NCBI RefSeq assembly: GCF_000230975.2
Contig: NC_021172.1
Span: forward strand, 558,001 to 622,000
From: Hyphomicrobium denitrificans 1NES1
Lineage (GTDB): Bacteria; Pseudomonadota; Alphaproteobacteria; Rhizobiales; Hyphomicrobiaceae
Length of the DNA: 64,000 bases
Direction: 5' to 3'
How positions within the stretch are numbered: the stretch's first letter is position 1; each line of letters begins with the position of its first letter. Under the pieces are notes generated by a model. The model worked only from the letters and a program-made list of their open reading frames with translations, made no database searches and was not told the origin of the DNA. The position numbers and the translations under genes were made by a program. Of the stretch, positions 7,657-15,738 are shown piece by piece.

Positions 7657-8880
7657 TCACCAAACCGACTGGACGAGACCCAAGCCCTCGCCCCGCCAGT
7701 GGCCGAACGTGGTGACGAGGATCTGATCCGGCCAAGTGCTGTGAGCACGCTCGATGCCTGAATCGTCGAAAGGCGGATAAAATGCGCTCCTGGAAAGAGC
7801 CAAGCCGGCCAGAGCGACGCCGACGAGAAAGTGGGCTTCCATTGCGTGACCGAAAAGGCTCCCCCAAGCGCGAATGACCGGATTAACTCCGTTCTTCTGC
7901 AAACTCGAAAGGAACCGCAGCTCCTCGGCCGTCGCTTGGTCGGTGCCGTTTGCGCCGCTCAGGATAAAGAGTTCGCGCCGGTTCGCATCAAGCGGCAAAC
8001 CTTCCAGGAGCGCCCGGGCGGCAGCCGCTGCGTCGCCAGGCCGCCGGTGTGAGCGATCCGACTCGATGCCGGCAATTTGCGCATACGGCATCGCGCCGCG
8101 CGCTCTCGCGTGGTTGCTTGCTTCCAGAACGAGAAATACGCCGACGCTTCCGGGAATAAAGCCGGCGCTCTCGCCATGTCGATGCCAAACGGATTTATGG
8201 GGGCCGTTGTAAAGACTTCCGGTGAGTTCGCAGGCAAGCAGCAAATCCTCTCGCTCGGCGTTGAGCGCGCCGCCTACGAGAAAGAGATTGCCCTGACCAG
8301 CTTCGATCCGATCGACGGCGTTCTTGATTGCCGATACTCCGGCCATCTCCTCGCCCTTGAATGTGCGCGACGAGCCGGTCGCCTTATGGATGATAGAAAT
8401 ATTGCCCGCGAGCAGGTTCGAGAGCTGGCCGAGATAGAGCGTCGGCCGGAGGCCAGTCGCCAGTTCTGTGTTGAGGCGGGCTCCGGAATCCCCGCCTGTG
8501 CCAACCGTTGCGAGGATACGGGAGTCGAGTGCAACGTCGCGCTCGCCGTTGCCTGCCGCGATGCAGAGATCCGTTCTATCTAGCAGACTGTCATTGCCGG
8601 CGATGCCCGCGTCTTCCAGCGCAAGTCCAGCGGCATAGACACCAGTCTTTTGCCAGCGTTCCATCTGACGCTGGTCGCTTGTACGGGGAATCTGTTTCGA
8701 GAAGTCGATCTCCTGCAGGGGATGCACCGGATATGGGGCAAAACGCTCTGCATCGATAACAGGCCGAGGCGGTGCGTTGCCACGAAGCTTCGTCCAATGC
8801 TGGTCTATTCCCACGCCCAGCGAACTGACAAGACCGATGCCGGTGATCCAGACCTGCTCGCACGCGCCTTGCGTCGGCAT
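7657..8880 (-). CDS. fabF2XL: Ketosynthase-like protein lacking the catalytic triad (FabF2XL type), first copy
   Basis: A 407-residue thiolase-fold protein. The nucleophile region reads ATGSSRTFKGEEMAG with no cysteine, the first histidine motif is replaced by SGANGTDQATAEE, and GHAMEAHF remains at the end. It is expected to be a non-condensing partner of the ketosynthase encoded next. The start is ATG 8880 (MPTQGACEQVWITGIG), one base after the stop of the dehydratase gene, which suggests translational coupling. It has a paralogue at 4046. Confidence 0.8.
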   Translation of the reverse strand: MPTQGACEQVWITGIGLVSSLGVGIDQHWTKLRGNAPPRPVIDAERFAPYPVHPLQEIDFSKQIPRTSDQRQMERWQKTGVYAAGLALEDAGIAGNDSLLDRTDLCIAAGNGERDVALDSRILATVGTGGDSGARLNTELATGLRPTLYLGQLSNLLAGNISIIHKATGSSRTFKGEEMAGVSAIKNAVDRIEAGQGNLFLVGGALNAEREDLLLACELTGSLYNGPHKSVWHRHGESAGFIPGSVGVFLVLEASNHARARGAMPYAQIAGIESDRSHRRPGDAAAAARALLEGLPLDANRRELFILSGANGTDQATAEELRFLSSLQKNGVNPVIRAWGSLFGHAMEAHFLVGVALAGLALSRSAFYPPFDDSGIERAHSTWPDQILVTTFGHWRGEGLGLVQSVW

Positions 8881-8881
8881 G

Positions 8882-9352
8882 TCACCCGGTCTCCGCAGCA
8901 ACGAGACCAAGCCGCCGCCCTTCGCTCATGACGTGGGCCTGCAAAGCGGGTGAAGAGAAGGGCACGCTGCGCATCGTGAGCTTGGCGTCGGCAATTCGCT
9001 TCGCGTCCTGGGTGATGGTAGCCTGCGTTACCGCATACCCTGAACCCTCGTGGACCAATTCGGCCTTCACTTCGAGCGTACTGCCTGGTCGTACGAATGA
9101 TCTGAAGTTTGCTTCCTTGGCGTTCGCGAAGAAAATCATGCGCGAGAAACCGTTCAGGGTGAGCAAAAGATAACCCGATGCCTGAGCCATCGTCTCAAGC
9201 ATCAAGACGCCGGGCAAAATTGCGTAGCCAGGAAAGTGCCCCTCGAAAACCGGGCTGCGTTCGGGGACAAAGGCCCGAGCGGTCAACACTGGGCGTTCGG
9301 CATTTGCCGCCTCGACGATCTCGTCGAGCATCTGAAAATATTCAAGACGCAC
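8882..9352 (-). CDS. 3-hydroxyacyl-ACP dehydratase (FabZ type) of the VLCFA cluster
   Basis: A 156-residue hot-dog fold dehydratase. The motif FEGHFPGYAILPGVLMLETMAQ contains the catalytic His39 and Glu53 pair. It should dehydrate the 3-hydroxyacyl-ACP intermediates of the elongation cycle. The start is GTG at 9352, with CTGAGGCGAG upstream; the resulting N-terminus MRLEYFQMLD is the kind seen in rhizobial FabZXL. It follows acpXL by 12 bases. Confidence 0.88.
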   Translation of the reverse strand: MRLEYFQMLDEIVEAANAERPVLTARAFVPERSPVFEGHFPGYAILPGVLMLETMAQASGYLLLTLNGFSRMIFFANAKEANFRSFVRPGSTLEVKAELVHEGSGYAVTQATITQDAKRIADAKLTMRSVPFSSPALQAHVMSEGRRLGLVAAETG

Positions 9353-9364
9353 TTATTGCTCGCC

Positions 9365-9646
9365 TCAGACGGCCACCGGAGCGCGCAAGCCGTCTATCTG
9401 CATACAGAGATTTCGTAGGACGAAATAATCCTCTCCGTTCGCCTTGCCCTCATTAACTGCTGCCAGCCATTCTTCTACCGGAAGCTGAATTCCGAACTTC
9501 TGATCAATCTCGAACGTGATATCGAGAAACGAGAGGCTGTCGACTTCGAGATCCTTCATGACGTGGCTGTCGGGAGTGATTCGCTCGAGGGGGATGTCGC
9601 TGGCCGACGAAATAATGCCGGCTACGGTTTCGAACGTGGACGCCAT
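9365..9646 (-). CDS. acpXL: Very-long-chain acyl carrier protein AcpXL
   Basis: A 93-residue acyl carrier protein with the phosphopantetheine site DSLSFLD (Ser37). It is longer than housekeeping AcpP and its gene is followed by fabZ, a FabF2XL-like gene, a FabF1XL-like gene and an alcohol dehydrogenase. That is the order of the rhizobial acpXL cluster, which makes the 27-hydroxyoctacosanoyl chain of lipid A. The start is ATG 9646, with AGGAG nine bases upstream. It is the first gene of the leftward operon. Unlike the rhizobial clusters, no lpxXL acyltransferase follows. Confidence 0.85.
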   Translation of the reverse strand: MASTFETVAGIISSASDIPLERITPDSHVMKDLEVDSLSFLDITFEIDQKFGIQLPVEEWLAAVNEGKANGEDYFVLRNLCMQIDGLRAPVAV

Positions 9647-9772
9647 CAAGCATTCTCCTGGGTAGGGTTCATGCAGCACCGCGCAGGCATATGCGAAATT
9701 GTGCACTGCAAACAGCGCGCTCATTCTCACTGCGCATTGCATCGGCTTCTAGCAACGGCTGCTGACGTGGCG

Positions 9773-9788
9773 TTTGACGAAAGTCAAA
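9773..9788. promoter_or_regulatory. Crp/Fnr-type palindrome between the two arms of the VLCFA/FkbH cluster
   Basis: TTTGACGAAAGTCAAA is a perfect inverted repeat (TTTGAC, four bases, GTCAAA) fitting the TTG-N8-CAA frame of Fnr/NnrR operators. It lies 127 bases before the acpXL start and just before or over the start region of the divergent MaoC-SDR gene. It matches the palindromes seen before nirK, nnrS and ubiT in this window. Binding is inferred. Confidence 0.5.
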
Positions 9789-11063
9789 TGGCTGAGCGAA
9801 TTTTCTGGCTATCGCTGCGCCGTAGTCCCGCACCTGCAATCAAGGAGCACACCACTGCAGCCAGATCGTCTCAGTGAACTCAGCGTCGGCCAGACGGAAA
9901 GCCTGAGCCGGACGATTACGGCCGAGGACGTCGCTGCATTTGCAAGGCTTTCTGGCGATTACAATGCTTTGCATCTCGACGACGAGTTCGCCGCCCGCAC
10001 GGAGTTCGCCGAGCGGGTCGTTCACGGCTTCTTGAATGCCAGCCTTCTCTCAACGCTGGTCGGCATGAAAATCCCAGGCCGTGGGGCACTTTATGTATCG
10101 CAGAACATCGAATTCACGCGGCCGGTCTTTATTGGCGATACCGTCGAAGCGCGCGGTACGATCGAGGCGATCGACGAGGAAACGCGCCTCGTTACATTGC
10201 GAACCGAGATTATAAGAGGCGAACGCGAGTGCGTGCTTCGCGGCCGGGCGCAGGTGAAAGTTTTACGGGTCTTGGATGCTGGCAAACAGGAGGCTCGGCC
10301 GGAACCGGCGCCGACGGCTCTGTTGGCTGGCAAAACGGCGCTCATCACAGGAGCCTCACGGGGCATAGGTCGCGCCATCGCCCGGCTTTTTGCGCAACAT
10401 GGCGCGAATGTTTGGATAAACTATCAGCGTAGCGAAAATGCCGCACAGAGTTTGGCCGACGAGATTGCCGGACTGGGTGGATTCTGCCGGCTTATCCGGG
10501 CTGACGTCACCAGCGACGGCGATGTCGCGCGGCTAGTGGACGCGATCGTTGCCGGCGGTGGTCTGGATATCCTCATTAACAATGCCGGACCGAAGATCCG
10601 ATCGGCGCCGTTTGCGAACCTCGATTGGTCCGACCTCGCGCAAGCTTATGAGCAGATTGTCGGGAGTGTCTTTCGCGTTACGAGGGCTACACTTCCGGCG
10701 TTGAAGAAAAGCAAAGGTCGCATCGTAACGATTGCGTCGGCCGCTGCACTTGGGCGAACGGCTTACAACTGGCTGCCTTACGTAGCCGCTAAAAGCGCTC
10801 TCTTGGCAATGAGCAAAAACCTCGCGCAAGAACTCGGCCCTCATGGGATCACCGTCAATACGATTTCTCCGTCATTGGTCGACACCGATCTCGTCGCCAA
10901 CATACCGGACCGCATGCGCCAGATGACGGTATCGCGCACACCGCTCCGCCGGCTCTCGACACCCGATGACGTCGCCGGCGCGGCGCTGATGCTCGCCTCT
11001 CCATATGCAGGGTTCATTACCGGTGAAAACATGCTCGTCACCGGCGGCGAGCATATGATTTGA
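9774..11063 (+). CDS. MaoC-like hydratase fused to a 3-oxoacyl-ACP reductase (SDR)
   Basis: A two-domain protein. The N-terminal half is a hot-dog MaoC/PhaJ-type (R)-enoyl hydratase, with the signature SGDYNALHLDDEFAART and HGFLNASL. The C-terminal half is a FabG-like SDR with TGASRGIG, NNAG and the YVAAK active site. Together they interconvert enoyl-, 3-hydroxy- and 3-oxoacyl thioesters with NAD(P)H. The frame opens at TTG 9774, but that codon lies within a Crp/Fnr-like palindrome. A strong AAGGAG at 9842-9847 points instead to a CTG start at 9855, just before the MaoC domain. It is the first gene of the rightward arm, followed by fkbH-like and ACP genes. Confidence 0.8.
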   Translation: MTKVKWLSEFSGYRCAVVPHLQSRSTPLQPDRLSELSVGQTESLSRTITAEDVAAFARLSGDYNALHLDDEFAARTEFAERVVHGFLNASLLSTLVGMKIPGRGALYVSQNIEFTRPVFIGDTVEARGTIEAIDEETRLVTLRTEIIRGERECVLRGRAQVKVLRVLDAGKQEARPEPAPTALLAGKTALITGASRGIGRAIARLFAQHGANVWINYQRSENAAQSLADEIAGLGGFCRLIRADVTSDGDVARLVDAIVAGGGLDILINNAGPKIRSAPFANLDWSDLAQAYEQIVGSVFRVTRATLPALKKSKGRIVTIASAAALGRTAYNWLPYVAAKSALLAMSKNLAQELGPHGITVNTISPSLVDTDLVANIPDRMRQMTVSRTPLRRLSTPDDVAGAALMLASPYAGFITGENMLVTGGEHMI

Positions 11064-11077
11064 AGGGAAAGGCAATC

Positions 11078-13276
11078 ATGTCAGCACGCGCGAATGCGCT
11101 GTCGATGCCGGTCGACGACACCGCCATTGAGAAGCTTGTCGATGAAGCGATCGCGGCCGCGCCGGATTGCCTGCGCCGCCGCATTATATTGCCGGCTATC
11201 GACTGGTCCGAGGTCTCGCCGTCCAAGGTTGCAGTTCTTCTGTCTACGCTCGCGCAATCCCGGCTGGCCGTACCGCGGTGGCTTTCGAAGCTGTTGCTTC
11301 TGGCGGGGCACGCTCTTCCCGAGGACGTCGAACCGACTTTGACCCCCGGTCTCGTCGCGCTGAACCGCATCAACTGCGCTGGGGGCGCGTCTCAGCAACG
11401 AGAAGCATTGTCGGGTATGCTTCCGGGTCTGTGCGCTGATGAGCAACTCGAAGGCGACGTGGCGACAATACTCGTCCAAAAATTCGCAGCGCTTGGCTGG
11501 GACGCGGAGGCGGCTCGGCTCGCCTTGGCCCAACAACATCGCGTGCCCGGGATTCTGAAACGCGTCGGCAAGGCTCTTGGCGCGCATATTGAGCGTCTTC
11601 CCAATGTTCGGCTTCGGCTCACCGGATCCTCGACGACGCAAACGCTGGCAGACGAGTTCAAGCCTGCATTCGCCGCGAAAGGTTGGCGCGCCGACGTGAT
11701 GCAGGCCGATTTCGGCACCATGCTGGCCGATCTCATGCGCCCGGCAGAGGATGCCGATGCCCATATCGTGCTTCTCGATCTCGAAGGCTTCGCCGCGCAG
11801 GATTGGCGGCGGCCTGCGGCCGATGCGTTTGCACTTTTAACGGAACGCGCAAACAACTTAGCCGCCGCATTACGGGAGTTTTCGACGCGCTCGCAGGCGC
11901 CTTTGCTGATCAATACCATTCCGGTGCCGGCCGCGCCGACGGCCGGATTCCTCGATCGCAGCCATACGATGGGACTGCGACGTGCAGTCGATCTCATCAA
12001 TCGGCATATCCTCGACACAGCGGATCAATCGAACCACATCATCGTCATTGATGCCGATCAGGCGCTTGCAGATCTGCCGGTTCGCGAGCAGTCGGATTCC
12101 AAACTATGGTACTATGGGCGCATCGCCTATTCCGCAGATGCTGCACGCATGCTGGCGCGTGCTTTTGCCGATGCCTGGAGCGTTCTGAAGTGCGGGCCAG
12201 CCAAGGTGCTGGCGGTTGATTTCGACAATACGCTGTGGGGTGGCGTCTATGGCGACGATGGGGTCGAGGCATTAGCGTGTGGCGAAGACTTCCCCGGCAA
12301 CGCTTTCCGCGCGCTGCAGGCCGAATGTCTTCGTCTGCGGCAACAAGGCCTACTTCTCGTCGCGCTCAGCAAGAATAATCCCGACGCGATCACTGCGTTT
12401 CAGCGCCATGCCGGAATGCTTTTGCAACCCGATGATTTTGCCGCATCGGCGATCAATTGGGAGCCGAAACCCGAGAATATTCGCAGGGTCGCAGCCGAGC
12501 TCAATCTCGGGCTGGAAAGCTTCGTCTTTCTCGATGACAGCCCGCACGAACGCGAGGCGATGCGTCGTCTCTGCCCCGAAGTCTCGGTTCCCGAGATGCC
12601 GGCAGATCCGGCCGAACGGCCGCTTTGGCTGCGGCGCCTGACCTCCACCTGGCCCCTTCGCCTTACGGCCGAGGATGAAACGAGAGCCGCGCTGTATGCA
12701 GCACGGCGTGAAGCACAGAACGCCAAGGCGGGCGCAGTTAACTTCGAGGATTATCTCAACGGTCTTGAGCAGCGTCTGGCCGTCAGTCTCGTGAGCAAGA
12801 AGACTTTGCCGCGCGTCGTCCAGATGCATCAGAGGACCAATCAGTTCAATCTGACGACGCTACGTTCTACGGAAGCGGACATCTCCGCCCTCATCGAGTC
12901 CGAAGCCCGGGGGATGGCTCTCGTAGGGCGCGTTCGCGACAAGTTCGGCGATCATGGGCTCGTCGTGACGGCGACGGTCGAGATCACCGGCACGGAGGCA
13001 GTCGTTCAATCGCTGCTGATGAGCTGCCGTGTCATTGGACGCGAGATTGAGCGCGCGTTCCTCGGAGCGCTCATCGAAGAACTAAAGCGCCGCGGCGTTA
13101 CTCGCGTCAGCGGCGATTACATTGCAACAAGGAAAAATGCGATGGTCAAAGACTTCTATGCATCCTGCGGCTGGCAGCCGGCCGGAGGCGACGAGGCACG
13201 ATCGGGCTGGGTATTCAATATCGGCGACATGGAGTCGCCGCAGTCGCGATTCGTAGCCTTAGACTGGGAGGCGTAA
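11078..13276 (+). CDS. FkbH-type HAD-IIIC protein (predicted glyceryl-ACP forming enzyme)
   Basis: A 732-residue protein. Its middle carries the HAD phosphatase motifs: DFDNTLWGG near residue 381, ALSKNN, and FLDDSPHERE. A SGNH-like region lies before them and a GNAT-like region (roughly residues 585-710) after them. FkbH family enzymes dephosphorylate 1,3-bisphosphoglycerate and load the glyceryl group on a carrier protein, for tetronate or methoxymalonate units; related proteins occur in sugar-decoration loci. The start is ATG 11078, with AAGGGAAAGG upstream. A carrier protein gene follows 2 bases after its stop, a likely partner. The actual substrate is not shown by the sequence. Confidence 0.8.
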   Translation: MSARANALSMPVDDTAIEKLVDEAIAAAPDCLRRRIILPAIDWSEVSPSKVAVLLSTLAQSRLAVPRWLSKLLLLAGHALPEDVEPTLTPGLVALNRINCAGGASQQREALSGMLPGLCADEQLEGDVATILVQKFAALGWDAEAARLALAQQHRVPGILKRVGKALGAHIERLPNVRLRLTGSSTTQTLADEFKPAFAAKGWRADVMQADFGTMLADLMRPAEDADAHIVLLDLEGFAAQDWRRPAADAFALLTERANNLAAALREFSTRSQAPLLINTIPVPAAPTAGFLDRSHTMGLRRAVDLINRHILDTADQSNHIIVIDADQALADLPVREQSDSKLWYYGRIAYSADAARMLARAFADAWSVLKCGPAKVLAVDFDNTLWGGVYGDDGVEALACGEDFPGNAFRALQAECLRLRQQGLLLVALSKNNPDAITAFQRHAGMLLQPDDFAASAINWEPKPENIRRVAAELNLGLESFVFLDDSPHEREAMRRLCPEVSVPEMPADPAERPLWLRRLTSTWPLRLTAEDETRAALYAARREAQNAKAGAVNFEDYLNGLEQRLAVSLVSKKTLPRVVQMHQRTNQFNLTTLRSTEADISALIESEARGMALVGRVRDKFGDHGLVVTATVEITGTEAVVQSLLMSCRVIGREIERAFLGALIEELKRRGVTRVSGDYIATRKNAMVKDFYASCGWQPAGGDEARSGWVFNIGDMESPQSRFVALDWEA

Positions 13277-13278
13277 AC

Positions 13279-13530
13279 ATGGACGCCCGTTCTCCGACGG
13301 TCCTGTCTTATCCCGAACTCGTTGCGATCTTTGCCGACATATTCCAGTACACGGACACGTTAACGGCAGAGACTTCACCGGACGATGTCGCAACATGGGA
13401 CTCGCTGCAGCATATCGCTCTCATCAGGACATTGGAGATGACGTACTCTATCCGGCTGTCGATGGACGAGATGATGGAGATACGCAGCGTCGGCGATATC
13501 GAGAACGTCTTGCGGCGGCATGGCGTCTGA
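13279..13530 (+). CDS. Acyl carrier protein partner of the FkbH-like enzyme
   Basis: An 83-residue carrier protein with the phosphopantetheine site TWDSLQH (Ser42) and the four-helix pattern. GGGAGG lies eight bases before the ATG. It is distinct from AcpXL in sequence and operon. Its position 2 bases after the FkbH-like gene suggests it carries the glyceryl or hydroxyacyl unit made by that enzyme. It ends 6 bases from the convergent ubiX stop. Confidence 0.85.
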   Translation: MDARSPTVLSYPELVAIFADIFQYTDTLTAETSPDDVATWDSLQHIALIRTLEMTYSIRLSMDEMMEIRSVGDIENVLRRHGV

Positions 13531-13536
13531 CGGACT

Positions 13537-14109
13537 TCAGGCAGACTCGCCCCAGCGGGTCATTTCCGGTCCGGGGTCAACGCCGGCCCAACCGATAAGT
13601 CTCGCCGCGATCTCCTGGATCATGCCCTGCATCGAGTCCCGCTTTGTATAGAAGGGCGGCACCGGCGGGGCGATCACAGCGCCGAGTCGCGCCAGTCTCA
13701 ACATCGTCTCGAGATGACCCTCATGGAGCGGCGCTTCTCGCGGAACAACCACGAGTCGACGCTTCTCCTTCAGCACCACATCGGCTGCCCTGGTCAGCAG
13801 GTTGTCGCCGAAGCCGTGCGCCATGGCTGCGAGGCTGCGCATCGAGCAGGGTACGACGATCATTCCGTCGGTCTTGAACGATCCGCTGGCAATGGGGACT
13901 GCGAGGTTGCGGGGATCGTGAGTATAGCTAGCGACGGTAATCAGGGATGTCAGCCCGGCAGGTCCGAGTTCGTGCGCGATCGTGACGCGGGCGCCTTCCG
14001 AGACGACGAGATGGGTCTCTACGTTGGCGCGAGAGAGTTGTCGTAGCGTTTCGAGTGCGAGTGAAGAACCGGAGGCGCCCGTGACGCCGACTATCAGCCG
14101 TTTGCTCAT
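13537..14109 (-). CDS. ubiX: Flavin prenyltransferase UbiX
   Basis: A 190-residue flavoprotein with the N-terminal GVTGASGSSLALETL and the later VVPCSMRSLAAMAHG and VVVPREAPL of UbiX/Pad1. It joins a dimethylallyl group to FMN to make the prenylated flavin that UbiD needs. The start is ATG 14109, which overlaps the ubiD stop as ATGA, so the two are translationally coupled. Its direct neighbour is its client enzyme, as expected. Confidence 0.92.
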   Translation of the reverse strand: MSKRLIVGVTGASGSSLALETLRQLSRANVETHLVVSEGARVTIAHELGPAGLTSLITVASYTHDPRNLAVPIASGSFKTDGMIVVPCSMRSLAAMAHGFGDNLLTRAADVVLKEKRRLVVVPREAPLHEGHLETMLRLARLGAVIAPPVPPFYTKRDSMQGMIQEIAARLIGWAGVDPGPEMTRWGESA

Positions 14110-15605
14110 TTTGGCATTTGCTCCGGAAAGAATTCGTGCCATCGCTGATTGATCCGACGCTCAACGTCGCGATCTGGCTGGATCGTGCGGCCCCAGTCGC
14201 GGCTAGTCTCCGTGCCGATCTTGCGTGTTGCATCAAAGCCCGCCTTGCCGCCGAGGCCATCGAGCGGAGAGGCAAAGTCGAGATGGTCGATCGGCGTGCG
14301 GTCGAGCAACATGAGATCACGCACCGGATCCATGCGGGTCGCCAGTGCCCACATCACATCGTCCCATGAGCGGATGTCGATGTCGTCATCAACAACGATC
14401 AGCATCTTAGTCATGGAGAACTGCGGTAGTAGTGCCCAAAAGGCTAGCATCACGCGGCGTGCCTGGCCCGGATATCGCTTGGCGATCGAAATGACGGCTA
14501 TTCTGTAGGAACAGGCTTCGGGCGGCAGCCAGATATCCAAGATTTCGGGGATCAGTTGGCGAAGGAGCGGCTTGAAGACGTCAAGAAGCGTCGCGCCGAG
14601 CACGGATGGTTCGTCAGGAGCGCGCCCGGTGAACGTTGTGAGATAACTTGCGCGTTCGCGTATGCGCATCCCTTTCAGAGTAAACACGGGATAGTGCTCC
14701 GGTGCGTTATAGTATCCCGTGTGATCTCCGAAAGGTCCCTCAAGGGCGGTTTTCGATGTGGAAACTGTGCCCTCCAGAAGAATTTCAGCGCTCGCCGGTG
14801 CATGCAGCGGAATGTGCGCGCATGGGGCCATGTCGACCCTTTGGCTGCTCAAGACGCCGGCCAACGCTAATTCCGAGATGGTCTCCGGTGCGGGCATCAC
14901 GGCCGAAAGTAGAATCGCGGGGTCGGCTCCAATCACGACGGCGGCGGGGCAATCCAGGCCCTGAGCCTGCCATTGGCGATGATGCTTGGCTCCTCCGCGC
15001 ATCGGCAACCAGCGCATGATGGCACTGTCGCGACCCAGAACCTGCATCCGGTAGACGCCCAGATTGTAAAGCTCGAAGTTGTCGTCGCCGGGCGGTCGTG
15101 TAACCACAACTCCCCAGGTTATGAGCGGACCAGCATCTTCCGGCCAGCAGGTCTGCACCGGCAATTGCGACAAATCGGGCTCTGCTTCGCGCCATTCGCG
15201 CGGTGGCGCAGCGGCCCGTGGGCGGGCGTGCAGCGCGTTGCGCGCGGCGGGAAGAAGCGACCATGCCTGACGCAAATCGCGTGGCGGCTTGGGTGACTGC
15301 ATCCAAGCCAGCAGTTCACCGAGTGATGCGAGCCCCTCCGGATCGGTGCCAAGTCCCCACGCGACTCGCTGGCGCGTCCCGAAAAGATTGGTGATGACGG
15401 GGAACGTTGCAGCCCGGCCTTGCTCGTGCAGCGCATGATCCAATCGAAGCGCGGGGCCACCTTTTTCGATGATCTTGCGATGCAACTCCGTGACTTCAAG
15501 GTGCATGGAGATGGGCGCGCTTGCTGTACGGATTTCGCTTTTCTCATTGAGAAACGATAGGAACGAGCCAAGGCTTGGGAACGGTGGAAGGCTACGTTGA
15601 TGCAT
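14106..15605 (-). CDS. ubiD: 4-hydroxy-3-polyprenylbenzoate decarboxylase UbiD
   Basis: A 499-residue UbiD-family decarboxylase using prenylated FMN to remove the carboxylate of the ubiquinone ring precursor. Recognisable segments are PFGDHTGYY and the C-terminal KMLIVVDDDIDIRSWDDV. The length matches UbiD. The N-terminus aligns with UbiD from the first ATG at 15605. It is transcribed away from ubiT, with a Crp/Fnr-like palindrome in the shared upstream region, so anaerobic induction of both arms is likely. Confidence 0.9.
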   Translation of the reverse strand: MHQRSLPPFPSLGSFLSFLNEKSEIRTASAPISMHLEVTELHRKIIEKGGPALRLDHALHEQGRAATFPVITNLFGTRQRVAWGLGTDPEGLASLGELLAWMQSPKPPRDLRQAWSLLPAARNALHARPRAAAPPREWREAEPDLSQLPVQTCWPEDAGPLITWGVVVTRPPGDDNFELYNLGVYRMQVLGRDSAIMRWLPMRGGAKHHRQWQAQGLDCPAAVVIGADPAILLSAVMPAPETISELALAGVLSSQRVDMAPCAHIPLHAPASAEILLEGTVSTSKTALEGPFGDHTGYYNAPEHYPVFTLKGMRIRERASYLTTFTGRAPDEPSVLGATLLDVFKPLLRQLIPEILDIWLPPEACSYRIAVISIAKRYPGQARRVMLAFWALLPQFSMTKMLIVVDDDIDIRSWDDVMWALATRMDPVRDLMLLDRTPIDHLDFASPLDGLGGKAGFDATRKIGTETSRDWGRTIQPDRDVERRINQRWHEFFPEQMPK

Positions 15606-15666
15606 GGATGATCCGCTCTGGAGACAAGCTTCGCCCGTTTTCCGTATCAGTGCGCGCCGGGCATTC

Positions 15667-15682
15667 TTTGCTCTGGAACAAA
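15667..15682. promoter_or_regulatory. Crp/Fnr-type palindrome in the ubiD-ubiT divergent promoter
   Basis: TTTGCTCTGGAACAAA has the TTG-N8-CAA layout, and with one more base each side the arms are CTTTG and CAAAG. It is 62 bases from the ubiD start and about 56 bases from the ubiT start, a position suited to activation in both directions. Confidence 0.55.
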
Positions 15683-15738
15683 GGTTAATCTTGAGCCACC
15701 CCCTATGGTGACTCGCTTTGCGATGGAGAATGCGGTCA

